A DNA stretch of 64,000 nucleotides from Mycogone perniciosa. Lineage: Eukaryota > Ascomycota > Sordariomycetes > Hypocreales > Hypocreaceae. Shown here in pieces: positions 11,511 to 23,183 of the stretch. Position numbers and translations under genes: made by a program. Where the stretch lies: contig JAOALB010000107.1 in NCBI GenBank assembly GCA_025331125.1, positions 124,001 through 188,000 of the forward strand, given 5' to 3'. The notes beneath the pieces are model-generated. The model was not told where the DNA came from and did not search any database. It saw only the letters and a program-made list of their open reading frames with translations. Every line of letters starts with the position of its first letter. Position 1 is the first letter of the stretch.

Positions 11511-12015
11511 TAATATCCCCCTTTTAATAGTCTTATCCTTAAGACTTTGCCTATTTTATATAAATACTATATCTCCTGTTATAAATATATTATTCCTCTT
11601 GTTTTATTTATATATATAGTATTAATAATATAAATTATATTAAAAAGGTTTATTCTTTAAAGACCTTTTAAAGTTTAGCCTCTATATCTTTTATTAAAAA
11701 ACTAGGTATTAAAATTATACTTTATTTATATTATTATTATTATAGTTATACTTATAAAATAATAAATGAAGTATTTTAATACTAAAGGTATATTTAATAG
11801 GGGCGCTTTTATAATAGCTTTAAAGTATTAGTAAATATTTATAAGTATTTTTTATCTTTTTTACATTTTTCCTGTTCTTAATTTTTTCAATATTTTAATT
11901 TACTTTAAAGTATAAGCGATTAAAGGTATAGGAATAAAAGGCAGAATTCAAGTTGGCAGAATTATATTGCAAGTCTTTTAAGGCTTTAATGCAATGAATT
12001 TACTTTTATATTCAA

Positions 12016-12289
12016 TGTCGCGGAGCGCGGCACAGCGATATAGAGCATAGAGAGAAATGGGAATGAAGCTTGATTCTAGTAATAAATATGCCGTAATGGC
12101 CTCGCTATATATACACATAGCTAATACAAAAGAAAACGTAGAATGTATGCGTTGTAAACGCCTATACAGTCTAATATATCGCTTACGCGATATGTATATC
12201 AGCTGGTATCTGCTATATAAGCAGATAAGAGCTCCCTAAGGCTAATAAGCGCTAATAAGTGGTAGGTCCTTAGCCTACCTAACCCAACA
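12016..12289 (-). repeat. solo LTR, probably Ty1/Copia type, not RIPed
   Basis: A 274-bp island rich in CpG, CA and TG (for example gtcgcggagcgcggcac) inside otherwise RIPed element B. On the minus strand it runs TGTTGGGTTAGGTAGGC ... CCGCGACA, i.e. TG...CA ends typical of an LTR. It carries a terminal hairpin (ggtaggtccttagcctacc). The flanking pentamers are ttcaa (12011-12015) and tttaa (12290-12294), a target duplication with one C/T difference. The 60-codon frame inside it (12057-12239) is not considered a gene. Confidence 0.6.
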
Positions 12290-12732
12290 TTTAATATAAA
12301 GTATTAATAATAAAAAAAGTAAAGATAATAAATTATAAATTCAAAAGTATAAATAAATTAAATAAAGTTAAATATTATAAAGTAAAAGCTGATAGTAATA
12401 TATATTCTTTTAAGGCTGTTAATATAATTAATTAAACTGCTTTTAAGCTACTTAATTTATTATTGATAACTTAAGATTTTAATAGAATTATTATAAAGTT
12501 ATCTAAAAGTACTTAAAGCATTTTTTAAGTTTTTAAAAGTTATATTCTTTTTAAAGTTCTTTTACTTTATTAAATAGTAATACTTATTATTTTTTATTCT
12601 TATAGCTTTAATTTCTTTAACTTTATATTTTTCTTTAATTAATAAAACTTTAATTAAATGTATAATTAATTCATTTTTTCATTTATTTTTTAATACCTTT
12701 TTAAATAATAAAATATAAAATATAAAATAGAT

Positions 12733-12948
12733 TTAAATATTATTTAAAAATATAAATTTATAAATCACTTTTAAAATCAGCTCTTTAATTAAATAAAGTG
12801 TAAGTTTTTTAAAGTTTAATTTATTATTTAATTGTATTATTTTAATATTTATAGTTTTTTTCTTAAATAAATAATAATATAAGTAAACTATATCTCCCTT
12901 TTTAAAGAGTAATCTGTTTAATTTATATTTATTAATATAGCTTTTCAT
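12733..12948 (-). pseudogene. integrase C-terminal segment of element B
   Basis: An uninterrupted 71-codon stretch reading KKGDIVYLYY, then IIQLNNKLNFKKL, then VIYKFIFLNNI. It matches the post-catalytic part of Gypsy integrase (GDxVYL ... KLDFKKLGPY ...). The same segment recurs at about 35460-35670, 39950-40160 and 45380-45600 on the plus strand. Confidence 0.6.
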
Positions 12949-15900
12949 TTCGTTTTATATAACGTAAAAGTATATGTATTTCTCTGTTATAACTGCTTTA
13001 TATTTTTAATTTTAACATATACTTCATTAATATATAAGCCTTCTTTTAATATATTCTATATATTTAATATAAAGCTACAATTAATATATATAAACTTGAA
13101 TTTAATTAATTTGAAAAAGTTTTAATTATAAAGTATTAATATAATTAATAACTTTTTTATTTAATTATTTAATTAAGGTTAATTTAACTTTTTAAATAAA
13201 TTTTAAGAAAATTAATTTCTATAGTTATTTTAATATTAATAAAGGTTAAAGTTTACTGTATAGTTTATATTTTAAAGTCTTAACTATCTTATAAATTATA
13301 TAATAAAAGATAATATTTTATATTATGTTTTAAGCCTTTAAAATATAAACTACTTTTAAATTTATTTCTATATTTTATAACTACCTTTATATTTATATAT
13401 AAAATATTAATAAACCTTTATCATTATATTTTTTTAAAGTCTATTTAAAATTTAAATCGTTTTATTTTATTATTAAGTTCCTTTATTATGAAACTCTATA
13501 TCTTTTTAAAATCTATTATTATTTTAAATAGTATAATACTGTTTAATATATTAAAGTATAGTATTATTATTAAATACTTTATAGCTTAAAGTGCAAATTA
13601 TTAATTATATCCTTTTAAGGTTTATTTTAAAATCTATTTAATATATTTACTCTTTCATTAATTATAGTTAATGTATTTGTTAAATATATTTATTTATTTG
13701 TTTTGAAATCCTTTTTCATAAATTAAAATATAATTAAATTTTATAAAGTATTTCGCATAATAGATTTTCTTTTTTACAGAGTTATTAAACTATTATAAAG
13801 TATATAATATTTTTATAGTCTTTAATAAATTATTTATAATAGTTAATAAATCTTAAAAGGTTTTAAACGTCTTTAACTATTATAAATATAAGTTAATTTT
13901 ATCTTATTTATACTTTTAATCGATTTATATACACTTCTTTAAAAGTAATACTATACTTGAAAAAAGTAACTTTTTATATATAATGTTTATATCTTTTTAA
14001 TTTTTATAAATAGTTTAATATTTTATAGTATTTATAATACTTTATAGATATATTTTCTATATTCTTTAAAGTTATTTAAAAAAATTAAAATATTATGTAA
14101 ATCAATAACTATAAAAATATTAAAATACTCTTTAAATATATTATTAATTATCTTTTAAAATATTATAAAGGTATTAATAATGCTAAAAGGTATAATTAAA
14201 TACTTTAATAAACTATATTGAATTTAAAAAGCAGTTACTTATTTATATACTTTTTTAATTTAAATAAAGTTATAAATACCTTTAAAATCTAGCGCTATAA
14301 ACTATTTCTTTTTATATAGTTTATCCTATAATTCTAAACTTAATAGGAATAAAGCTTTATTTAAAATAATAGCTTTATTAAATTATTAATAGTTTATAAT
14401 TAAGTATAATTTACTTCTTTTCTTTACTATAAATCTAATAAAATAGTTTACTTTTCATAAAAAGGGTTAAATATACGTTTTAATTAATATATTATTTAAA
14501 TAAATATATAGGCTTTTAAGCTTTTTTTATTTAAACTATAAATGTTATAAAAGGTAATACTTATATTATCTTTAAGCCTTATTATATAGTTTTATTAATT
14601 ATATTCTAGTAGTTTTATATTAAATATTTCTTTAAATAGTTTATTATATTTCTACTATTCTTTAAAGATATTTTATAATTATTAAATAACGTTATTATTT
14701 TAAACCTTTTCTTTTATTTATTTTTTTAATATTATTAAATACTCTCTATAAAAAGGCAATTATTCTTTAAATTTATTTATTTTTCCCTTTACTTTATTTA
14801 AATTTTATTTTTAAATAAATTACTTTTATAATTAAATTAAAAGTAACTTTTTTAATTCCTTTTATTAGCCTTTTTAAACGTTTTATATTTTAAAGGTTTT
14901 TCCTTATAGCTACATCCTTTTTAATTATTTTAATTACTTAAAAAGCTTTATTAATATATTAATAAAACTAGTTATTTTCCTAGTTAATATTAAAGTTATT
15001 GCATGTTAATTAAAAATAACTAAAAGTAATATTATATTTATTAATATTCGCTAGATTATAAGGAACTATTTCTTTATATTTAACAACGTTAAATTAAAAA
15101 TAATTAACTTTTTATTCATTTATTTATTATTATATATAAAGGCTTTTTTTCTATTTAATAAACTTAATATAATTAATTTTCTTTGTTTAAAATAACTATA
15201 AGCGATTTATAGTTATATATATAATAGAGTTGCCTATTATTTTATTATTTATTAATATATAAAGCTAATATCCTTTAACTATTATCTTTAATTTAAAATA
15301 TAATAAATCTTTATTATTATTTTTATTATTTAATGTTTGAAAAGATATAATTTATTTATTATTACTTTATAGCCTTTTTATAAACAAAAAGTATATTTAT
15401 CTTTCTTATAATATTTATAATTTAATAATAAATATACAGTATTATAAGATTATTATATATATTAATCCTTTAATTTATTCTACTTATATATTATATACTT
15501 TAAACTATTATACTTTTATCAATATTATTAATTATATCTAAACCTTTTATTATAATAAAAGTATTATTTTATCAATTTCCTTTAATAGTAGATATAATAT
15601 CCTTGAAATCCCTGTCTTTTAAATCTTTATAGTTAATAATATTCTTTTAAATTTTTAATATTTAATTGAATAATAATAACTTTAAAGTTTTAATACTATA
15701 TATTTATAATCTATTCTTTTAAAGTATTATAATTTTATATTTATTCTACAAAATATAATAGAATTGTGATTAAAACTACATTATATTTTACTGTATCTTA
15801 AAAGCATATTATATACTTATATATAATATATATACCTTAAAATATAGTATAGTGCCTTTTATAAATAAAGCCTTTTATAATATAGTCTGTTTATATATAA

Positions 15901-17233
15901 AACCATACTAATTCTTTATATATAGTTAGAGTAATTAAAATAGCTGTAATAGCTATTTTATTATTCACTTTATTTTATATATAAAGCTATTTATATAAAT
16001 ACAAATATATTTCATTTTATTATATACTTATAATAACTCTTCTAATTAAATTTAAATAATATCTATTTAATTTAACTTTACAGTCACTGTTTATAAATAA
16101 TATATTTTTCAGTTTTAAAGGTATAATATTATATAGTAATAGTTTATATTATAAAAGGTTATTTTTATTTTTATTATTAAAGTTACGGCTATTAATTTAT
16201 TCTTTCCTACCTGCAGTAATTTAATTAAAATACTAATAGTTAATTATAGTAACTATTTCTTCTTTTCAAGTATTATTATTTTTATTTAATCTTATATAAT
16301 TAAAGTTTAAGTTTTATTATATTAAACTATTTTAATATAATAAATATTTATTTATATTATTTTAAATATTATTTATTTTTATCTTTATTAAATTTATAAA
16401 TAAATAGCTATTATTATACTATATAGTTTAATTAAATAATCTATAATTAATAGCTTTTAAAACTATATTTATATTTTATTTACATTTTGGCGTAAGCTTT
16501 TAAAGTTTATTAGTTTTTAGCTTTTATAAAGCTTCATTGCCCTTTAAAATATATTTTAGTTTATTATAGTTATAATAAATAACCTTCACTTTTTCCCTTT
16601 TAAATAATATTTAAATTTATGTAATTAAGTCTTTTATTATTAAATCTAGTAATATATTTCTATTACTTTTTACTTTACTTTATATATCTTTAATATTTCT
16701 AAACTTATTTAAATTACTCTTATATTTTTTTTATATTTAAATAAACTAAATAAAGGAATTATATAGTTATGTAAAGAATAGTTAAAGTATTATAATACTT
16801 TTATTAAAAGGCTTAAAAGGCTATATTTTAAACGACTCTTTCAAGTCCTTTAAAGGTTAATTCCCTTTATAGTTTAATATAAAGTTTAAAGTAGCTAAAG
16901 CCTAATTCTATAAATTTATAATAGTTATTTACTATTATTAAACTATTTATTAAAGTTTTATATTTTTAATAATTTAATATTAATAGTATTACTTTTATTT
17001 TATATAGTTAATTTCTATATATTAAAAGGCTTCCTTTTCTATAAATATAGTTATTGTATCTTATTAACCTTATTTTTATTTTTACTTTTATTTATATTAT
17101 TATCTTTATTATTTTTTTATATTTAGCGAAAAGGCAGAATAAAATGTAAGTTATTAAAAGAGGATACTGCAGCGGATATATTTACAGTATTACTTAAAAT
17201 TTTTAATAGCCTTTTAAATAAAAGTTATTAATA

Positions 17234-17635
17234 TATAACAATTAAGGTTAATTCTCAACAGTTAAACTAAAGTTTATAGGTTTATATTAACAGACAGGTT
17301 AAAGATAAATATTAAATAAAGTAATATAATTATAATTCTCTAAAATAAATAGTTTTAATAAATATAATTATATTAATAACTATTTAAATAACTATACTAA
17401 TCGATTATAATGTATCTAACTTTATATATAAAGGAGATATATTATAAATATACTTGGATTATATATAGATTATAGTTATATTAGATTACCTTAACTTACG
17501 TTCCGTAATCTAAGTAATCTATAGTTTATAGTGATCCGAGTAATCCTTCCTGATTGGTTGGTCGTTCCGTCGTTCTTCCGGGGTATATACCGCCCTGGAC
17601 CCTTTATGCGGCTATAAAAGGGTCGGGTCGTGACA
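17234..17635 (-). repeat. 5' LTR of element B
   Basis: The left two-thirds is RIPed (tataacaattaaggttaattctc corresponds to the LTR1 start). From about 17495 the sequence is unmutated and ends gggtcgggtcgtgaca, identical to LTR1. The right flank is TATAG. Confidence 0.8.
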
Positions 17636-17646
17636 TATAGCAGCTA

Positions 17647-18330
17647 AGGGAATCTGACGATGGATTATTTTTCATTCGGAGAGGCGGCATTTGATATTCA
17701 ATAAAAGGTGTATCGTCCTTTTCCTCCTTTCATTCCTTTCTTCCCTCTTTTTCTGCAGTTTATATATTAAAAAAGATTATATTTCCAATAAGTCTTTTAA
17801 AAAGAATATTAATCCATATTTAATTAAATATTTCTTCAATATATTAAGCATTTAGCCTGTTAGATTTCATTAACTAATTGTGAAGGTCTGCTTTTGTTTG
17901 GTGTATTTAATTAAATTATTTGATCAAATATTTGCTCGAAATGCATCTCTGACTGTACTCCGTATCCCCTTACCAGTTCCTTACCGAACAAATTCTACGA
18001 TTGGATACTAAATTAGCTTATTGATAACCCTGTTCCTTCTGCTATAGTCGGTACCCAACGTACCTTGATGTCAGGTAGCAAGTATTCCCACTGTTCATTG
18101 CCGGTACCAACATATGTTGCGACCTCTTTTCGGAGTGTGCTGGCGCCATTCGGGCCCGCGGGAAAAGGCACACGTAGAATCTAACATTTTGCCCAGGGAG
18201 GAAGGCGAACAACAATATCACAGTATTGCCAACACTTACCCCTCTGATGAGCGTGGAGTTCACTCCGCCTGCCCACCAACAGACATGTTCTATCGCAGCA
18301 CAATTCAAGAAGGTCGATGAATAGAACAAA
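17647..18330. other. intergenic between element B and the next ORF
   Basis: AT-rich to about 17940, then ordinary composition. Short frames on both strands at 18042-18369 show no convincing family signal. An exon of the downstream ORF could lie here, because an AG acceptor (gaatag) falls just before that ORF. Confidence 0.4.
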
Positions 18331-19002
18331 ATGGAAATACTCCACAAGAGGATCTATGCTTGTGAGCATCTGCCCGAAGATATCGAGATGAGGAGACGGC
18401 CTATCGAGACGAAATACTACGATGTCTCCCAGTTGATGGACTTGCTCTCACGCACGATCAAGGTAGAAGAGTATTCCTCTATCATGCATGAGCGTCTACG
18501 GCGGCAAAAATCGGATCCGCCAAAGGAAGAAGACTTGTATAAAGAAGAGGCACCTACATCGTCGATGCTAGCACTTCAACTAAATGAGCCTGTTCACACA
18601 CTTCTCATCCGAGATCAATCGCATTCAACTGAGTCCAACCCTGGAGAGGTTCTGCCTCTAAGGCCATTTAGCTTTCGCATTCCTCAGTTCCCAGTACACA
18701 AATATCAATTCAAAAAGCCTCTACCAGCCCCAATCCGAACCACACGCCTCACCCCCGTCGACCTGTACCGTCAATCCACCCCTCTCGTCGCTCACACGAA
18801 AACACCACCGAGATCAGTTGCTCCAGTTTACTTCAATGGCTACGTACCACAGTTCACCATTGATATTTATCCGATCGGGGCTTCTGGGCATGTGATACCA
18901 TGGGAGGAGAAAAAGACGTCCAGGGTGACTTTGCACCATAAATACGTGAGTGAGACGTTGGAGCTCACTGATACAACAGACATTGTGTTGCGTCCGCATT
19001 AA
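18331..19002 (+). CDS. hypothetical protein, 223 aa
   Basis: Open frame from ATG 18331 to TAA 19002, 223 residues. The N-terminal half is charged (Arg/Glu/Lys-rich, possibly helical). The middle is Pro/Ser/Thr-rich, and the C-terminus includes FNGYVPQFTIDIYPIGASG. There is no signal peptide or membrane segment, and I do not recognise a family. Codon use looks ordinary for the GC-normal islands. The in-frame codon three before the ATG is a stop (tag) that could equally be a splice acceptor, so upstream exons are possible. It lies between a retroelement and pseudogenes, so it may itself be a relic. Confidence 0.45.
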   Translation: MEILHKRIYACEHLPEDIEMRRRPIETKYYDVSQLMDLLSRTIKVEEYSSIMHERLRRQKSDPPKEEDLYKEEAPTSSMLALQLNEPVHTLLIRDQSHSTESNPGEVLPLRPFSFRIPQFPVHKYQFKKPLPAPIRTTRLTPVDLYRQSTPLVAHTKTPPRSVAPVYFNGYVPQFTIDIYPIGASGHVIPWEEKKTSRVTLHHKYVSETLELTDTTDIVLRPH

Positions 19003-19694
19003 TTAGTAGGCAATTGATTATGGGGAACAAGGTGACTGTGGCCGTCTGTTCACTCTTTGGGGAACTAGCTTTCGCTATAATTAAATGATTCCTCAGACTT
19101 CTTGACTGCAAATTGGAAGCTTCGTATCACAGGTCCGACAGCCAATTCTTCGTGGGCTTAGTATCTGTGGTTGTATTATACAATCTCCCTCTAAAAAGTA
19201 CAAGAATCTAGCCCTTCGGAAGCCGTAATCGTTTTACTTGCAGCACTCGTAAAATAACTTCTTCTTGTCAACGTCGTGGACAACATCCAGCCGACACTGC
19301 AACGAAATTCAAATCGCTTCACTGCCCCACTACGTTAACAGACCTTGGAAGGAGGGGATAGACGACTTGGTGGCTGTATAGCTGATGACGATGAATATTT
19401 TAGGAGCTGAGATATACATGCTAAAGGTTGTGACAAGGAGGCTAATAGCTACATAGTAGTGTATATCGGCCATCCTTTCCTATTGTAAACGGCAATAACT
19501 CGTACTACAAATATCTCAAACAAATCCCAGGCCCCAACCCAGGTAGAAAACGCTTCGAGCCACGGCGCAAACTATTGTTGAAGACACGGGTGTGTCTTTA
19601 ATGTTGCTTCACATTCCAACAGGATAAACAATAATGAATTGGCACGAAATATCAACATCTGAAACCATTTGCTGCCCATTCTTCCCTTCCTCCA
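19003..19694. other. intergenic, no gene recognised
   Basis: Ordinary composition, no long frame and no RNA gene recognised. Confidence 0.45.
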
Positions 19695-20570
19695 CTCTAT
19701 ACTTTATAGGAGTTTTCTTTGCTTGTATCGAGCGTTGCCAGGGATGCCAGGGTAGCCGGGGCCCGAACAAGTCCCAAAGGCTGTTTGGCATCCAGCACCA
19801 CAGTGGTCTACCGAGCTCCCAAACCATCCACGGTAGGTACAACAGTCTCCAAAGCCAGAGTTGGCACACTTATACCCTCTAGATTTCCTGCATCAGCCGT
19901 CAAGAGAAAGGTCCGTAGGCTGTGGTCCTGTGGTGGCTGTTTTGGTTGTCGAGTTTGAGATGCTGCAAGCTCCGAACTTGGGTTGGCTCTGAAGTATCGA
20001 GTTAGCCAGCCATCTGTAATCCTCCCAGAAACCTCCATCAGACGGCGTGACTTACCAGCCAAGCCCACAATGTTCAACCAGGACGCCGCAGGTTCTATTT
20101 GAGCTGCAGCAGTCGCCGAACACCACGCCACGTGTGTCCATTGGTGCCGCCGCAGGTCCCGTCTGGAGTAGTGCCTGTTTGCCATGGCAGCTTCTCTGGA
20201 CGAGCTTGTGGAATCGTGCAATTGCCGGAGTAGCACTTCTCAACGTTGCAGAAATTAGTCCAGTTCCACAGCGCCCGGTCTTGTTGCAGCAGTCTCCCCA
20301 TTTGCCCCTGCAAAGGAGACCATTCGCTGCTGGGCCACATTTGCCATCTATAGAGTACTCGGACGGAAGTCAGCATATCCCCCTTCCCAGTGAGTCCCAG
20401 GGGCGCAGTCAGCCCTGATAGAGTTGTATTTAGTTTAATGCTACCCTTTTGGTGTTTACTTTGACTCTCCGCATTTCCAAGTTTCTGCATTACAGGAGGT
20501 CTGTGCCAGAGCAAGATGCGTTGCCGTATTTAGGACCGCAGAAGCCGTTTGTTGACACGGGATGCTAGAC
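19695..20570 (-). pseudogene. CBM18 (hevein-type) multidomain chitin-binding protein, degraded
   Basis: On the minus strand at least four hevein-like units can be read in order, in shifting frames. Unit 1 has NGFCGPKYGNASCSG (20534-20575), unit 2 GKWGDCCNKTGRCG, unit 3 PDGTCGGTNGHT then FGDCCSSNRTCG, and unit 4 GFGDCCTYRGWFGS then DHCGAGCQT. CBM18 modules bind chitin through these eight-cysteine folds and occur in fungal lectins and subgroup-C chitinases. Lesions include an in-frame stop in unit 1, a single-base shift after unit 2, a shift inside unit 3, a TGA inside unit 4 and a Cys-to-Phe change in the usual GWCG. A 45-bp intron-like segment (gtaaac...tcag, near 20419-20465) also remains. 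The gene is clearly dead. No RIP-type AT bias accompanies the decay. Confidence 0.75.
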
Positions 20571-21110
20571 ATCTGCATCATATTCAATTGGCACTCTCTG
20601 TCGCTGTCAAGGCGGGATTGGTACTAATCCTTATGCTCCTGCAAAAAGACGTACACCTGAGTCACAAAATCGCCAATCGTGACGGGTTGGCCATCAGCGC
20701 GTTGAATGCGGAGGCGAGGGGCAAAATATCTGTCGGCCAGCTCCAACGTCATCTCATCCTTCGTCTCCAGAACATAAATCGACACGAGCATCTCGGTGAG
20801 AGAGTAATTGGCTGCAGGTTGTGCCGCGATAGAATGCCCAGTGAATGGCTATCTCGGTGACGATGTGGCGGCAGCCCCAGGCTCATCGGCGACCTCGATA
20901 TTGGATATATCTTCAAACACAAACCAGCGCAGACGGTTTAGGAGATCATCTCGATTCGAACATAGCCAAAGTGTTTGTAGAACGCGTCTAGGCCTCTTTT
21001 GTTGTCGGTCACTGATAGAGAAAGGCGCAAAAGTGAGTGTGATTTTCAAGGGACAGAAGCAGTTCGATGTTGGCGATGGTGGTTTGATGCAAATGAGGAC
21101 CTAGTATTAA
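20571..21110 (-). pseudogene. degraded coding remnant upstream of CBM18 pseudogene
   Basis: The minus strand retains protein-like segments in different frames, such as GLDAFYKHFGYVRIEMIS (about 20945-21000) and ELADRYFAPRLRIQRADGQP (about 20690-20750), separated by stops. They may be the N-terminal part of the CBM18 pseudogene or a separate gene. The family is not recognised. Confidence 0.3.
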
Positions 21111-21310
21111 GGTAATGGCCGAAGTTGCTGGAGGCGGACTCTATGGAAAAGGACCTGAACATAGTCAATCATGTGATTTTATCACGTGGGGATCGCAAGG
21201 GATCCAGGCCTGTTCCACGCCAGCCGTTTCTCAGCATAGTAGTTACATGCTAATTCGCCATGCTGTTCGATAACGTGGTCCAAGGTACTCCGTAGAATGG
21301 TGGGAAACCG

Positions 21311-22098
21311 GTGGGCATCCTCACAAGACTCGTCCCATCTTTCCGCCACCGCCACCGCTCTCTCTCAGGGTTCCAAAACTCCCAATCAAAATTGGGCTGC
21401 CTTTCCCAACTGTGCCTTCTTGCGTTTTTCCCGGGCCAGGATGCCCTGGTCCCCAAGGATCCGAAGAATTCAGGAGACGGAGACGATCTTGTGCCTGAAG
21501 AGTCAAAGGACGAAGTTGCTGAAAAGACTTGCGGCCTCCCTATAATTCCTATACCAACTGGGTCGGGCGGCCAGGAAACCCAGATAGACCTAAAACTTTG
21601 GACGGACCTAAAACTTTGGACGGACCTAAAACTTCCAAGGAACCTGACAAACCGACACCGGGACCCACGCCCGAGCTGCCATGCACAAGACACCTAATAC
21701 TACTGAATATAAGAAACACTGCTATGACCGTGGCCAGTGGTCATACCGGTGGCGGACCATTATAGCCACCGAACGATTCTGCGCTTCCATCAAGGATCAG
21801 AAGCCAGGCCCCAGAGCATTCCGTAAGAAAACATACGACTAGCCCGCCCTTTCAGGCACGGATTAGGAAGTTGCCGTCATCAATTTTCACCATTATCAAG
21901 ATCAAGGCAGACTGCGAGTGGACCGTTGACGAGGCCGAATGTGGCGTTGAACTTCGCAAACCACTCGATCAGTGCGATACCACTAGTGAGAATAGGAAGC
22001 AGGGAGGCACTTTGAAGAATAACTCTATCTTATGGCGGATCGATCCAAACGCTGCGTCATTATGGGATGCTTCTGGCTGGGTATTCATGGGGGTTTGA
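21311..22098 (+). pseudogene. secreted proline-rich protein remnant, frameshifted
   Basis: Three plus-strand frames join into one protein-like series. First is an acidic/Pro-rich segment ending GLPIIPIPTGSGGQETQ. Next, in another frame, are hexapeptide repeats PKTLDG and KPTPGPTPELPC. Then, in a third frame, come CYDRGQWSYRWR and TERFCASIKDQKPGP, and finally WTVDEAECGVELRKP, KQGGTLKNN and WRIDPN. The last part resembles a cysteine-containing C-terminal module (ECG...L...D.CD...KQGG...WRIDPN) that I associate with secreted fungal proteins. The frame changes near 21590, 21690 and 21840 lack good splice sites, so I call it a pseudogene. No signal peptide was found. Confidence 0.45.
21590..21635 (+). 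repeat. 18-bp tandem repeat encoding PKTLDG
   Basis: cctaaaactttggacgga occurs twice in full and a third time in part, extending a proline-rich linker in the pseudogene frame. Confidence 0.7.
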
Positions 22099-22578
22099 TG
22101 CACGGCTGTATCCACCCTTGACGATATGTATGTGCCAAGTGCATGCGTAACATATTAAAAGCTGGAATGGAGCAGATAATATCAAGCACAGATCAACAAT
22201 TTAAGGGCTCATAGAGGGATTGGAAATGATTGAATTCGATACTCTTGCTGATCCCAAGTTAGGTAGGAAAAGCTGCTACTTAAATACACAGAACCTGCGA
22301 GTTATCCGAGTCCGTAAACTGGGCAATCTAGTTATCATGATATCAAAACAGACTTACGGATCCAGCTATTATTGCAAGCTAGCTGGGAATGAAGGAATGT
22401 TGGTTGGACGAGAGGTCCCACTGACGGGTAGCTGTATAGTACTGCTCGTTTTATTGTAAATGTACACCTGTACCTAAATCCTTAAACTCCGAAGGACCGC
22501 TGAAGTCGTCTTCCGTCTCATGCCAACGACTCCATACCCAGGAAACATTGTTTGCGCAGCAGCGACTTCCCATACATC

Positions 22579-23067
22579 TTAGCCCTGGGTGACCATGTAG
22601 TACTCAAAGCCAGAGAGCCTGGTGCACGGAATGAGACCACAACAATCATGTTTGACGCACTGACTGTCGTCACACTGATCCTGGTAAAGTCCACCCGGGC
22701 ACAGCCAGAGTGCGAATTTCCCAGAGCCATTGAACTGGATGGATTTGGGTCCACTTGCCAGTTTACTGCACCTCTGTCTAGATGTACCCGTTGCAGTCTG
22801 GAGGGCGTTGGTGAAAGTGCACCTTGCAGGGCCCTGGTCTTGAGAGAAGACGGCAAGCGCCCATTCTGGAACGGCAGATTTGGCCTCGGAGGATGAGAGG
22901 AGAGCCAGCGCAGCAGCGGTGGGTGAGAGAGTCTTAGTATCAGTATCGTTCGATGTAGGGGGAGCCTGCGCATCGGCCGCAAGAGGAGAAGCCTGCGCAC
23001 CGGCCACTAAGAGAGCAGCCAGCAATACCGCGAGGCGGGTTGTAGTCTTCGATAGGGTGAATAACAT
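22579..23067 (-). CDS. small secreted cysteine-rich protein, 162 aa
   Basis: Single-exon frame from ATG 23067 to TAA 22579, 162 residues. A strong signal peptide covers residues 1 to about 27 (hydrophobic core LAVLLAALLVAGAQA). It is followed by a low-complexity Ala/Ser/Thr/Pro region that could be a propeptide. The C-terminal half holds eight cysteines, including the cluster QCDDSQCVKHDCCGLIPC, preceded by FNGSGKFALWLCPGG. Eight cysteines at the C-terminus behind a propeptide is the layout of many secreted fungal effectors and antimicrobial proteins, but I do not recognise the family. A TATA-like box lies about 110 bp upstream. It is the only clearly intact gene in its island. Confidence 0.7.
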   Translation of the reverse strand: MLFTLSKTTTRLAVLLAALLVAGAQASPLAADAQAPPTSNDTDTKTLSPTAAALALLSSSEAKSAVPEWALAVFSQDQGPARCTFTNALQTATGTSRQRCSKLASGPKSIQFNGSGKFALWLCPGGLYQDQCDDSQCVKHDCCGLIPCTRLSGFEYYMVTQG

Positions 23068-23175
23068 TGTGTTAAGAGATGATGGGGGATAGATCGATTG
23101 GTAAATAACTTTATTGAAGATTGTGATTGAAACTGAAGAGCGCTGGCAAAAGAGTGAGATATGGCACGTATTAGG

Positions 23176-23183
23176 TTTATATA
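23176..23183 (-). promoter_or_regulatory. TATA-like box of the 162-aa secreted protein
   Basis: TATATAAA on the minus strand about 110 bp upstream of the ATG at 23067. Confidence 0.35.

Larger units (their letters stand above)
11111..17635 (-). mobile_element. full-length RIPed Ty3/Gypsy retrotransposon (element B)
   Basis: Bounded by LTRs 11111-11510 and 17234-17635 and flanked by the 5-bp target duplication TATAG (11106-11110 and 17636-17640), total 6525 bp. The minus strand reads gag-pol. RT motifs (LIIPFSIINTFIIF, then a degraded YxDD-like box near 14085-14110) and an integrase C-terminal segment (12733-12948) are recognisable, with stops throughout. A purine-rich tract (aaaagggggata on the minus strand, 11513-11524) sits beside the 3' LTR. 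The interior is extremely AT-rich. The outermost LTR ends are much less mutated, including the first 20 or so bp of 11111-11510 and about 140 bp at 17495-17635. A non-RIPed solo LTR of another family lies at 12016-12289. Confidence 0.85.

Noticed and set aside
12057..12239. 60-codon frame in element B
   Set aside because: It lies wholly within the solo LTR and has no protein-like features.
6269..17233. Mitochondrial DNA insertion as the source of AT-rich sequence
   Set aside because: LTRs, target duplications and Gypsy RT/RNase H/integrase motifs explain it, and CpG-retaining edges show the AT bias arose by mutation in place.
21250..21693. 147-codon minus-strand frame rich in Ser/Arg/Trp
   Set aside because: It is antisense to the proline-rich plus-strand remnant. 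Its repeats (SFRSVQ) are the reverse reading of the PKTLDG repeat.
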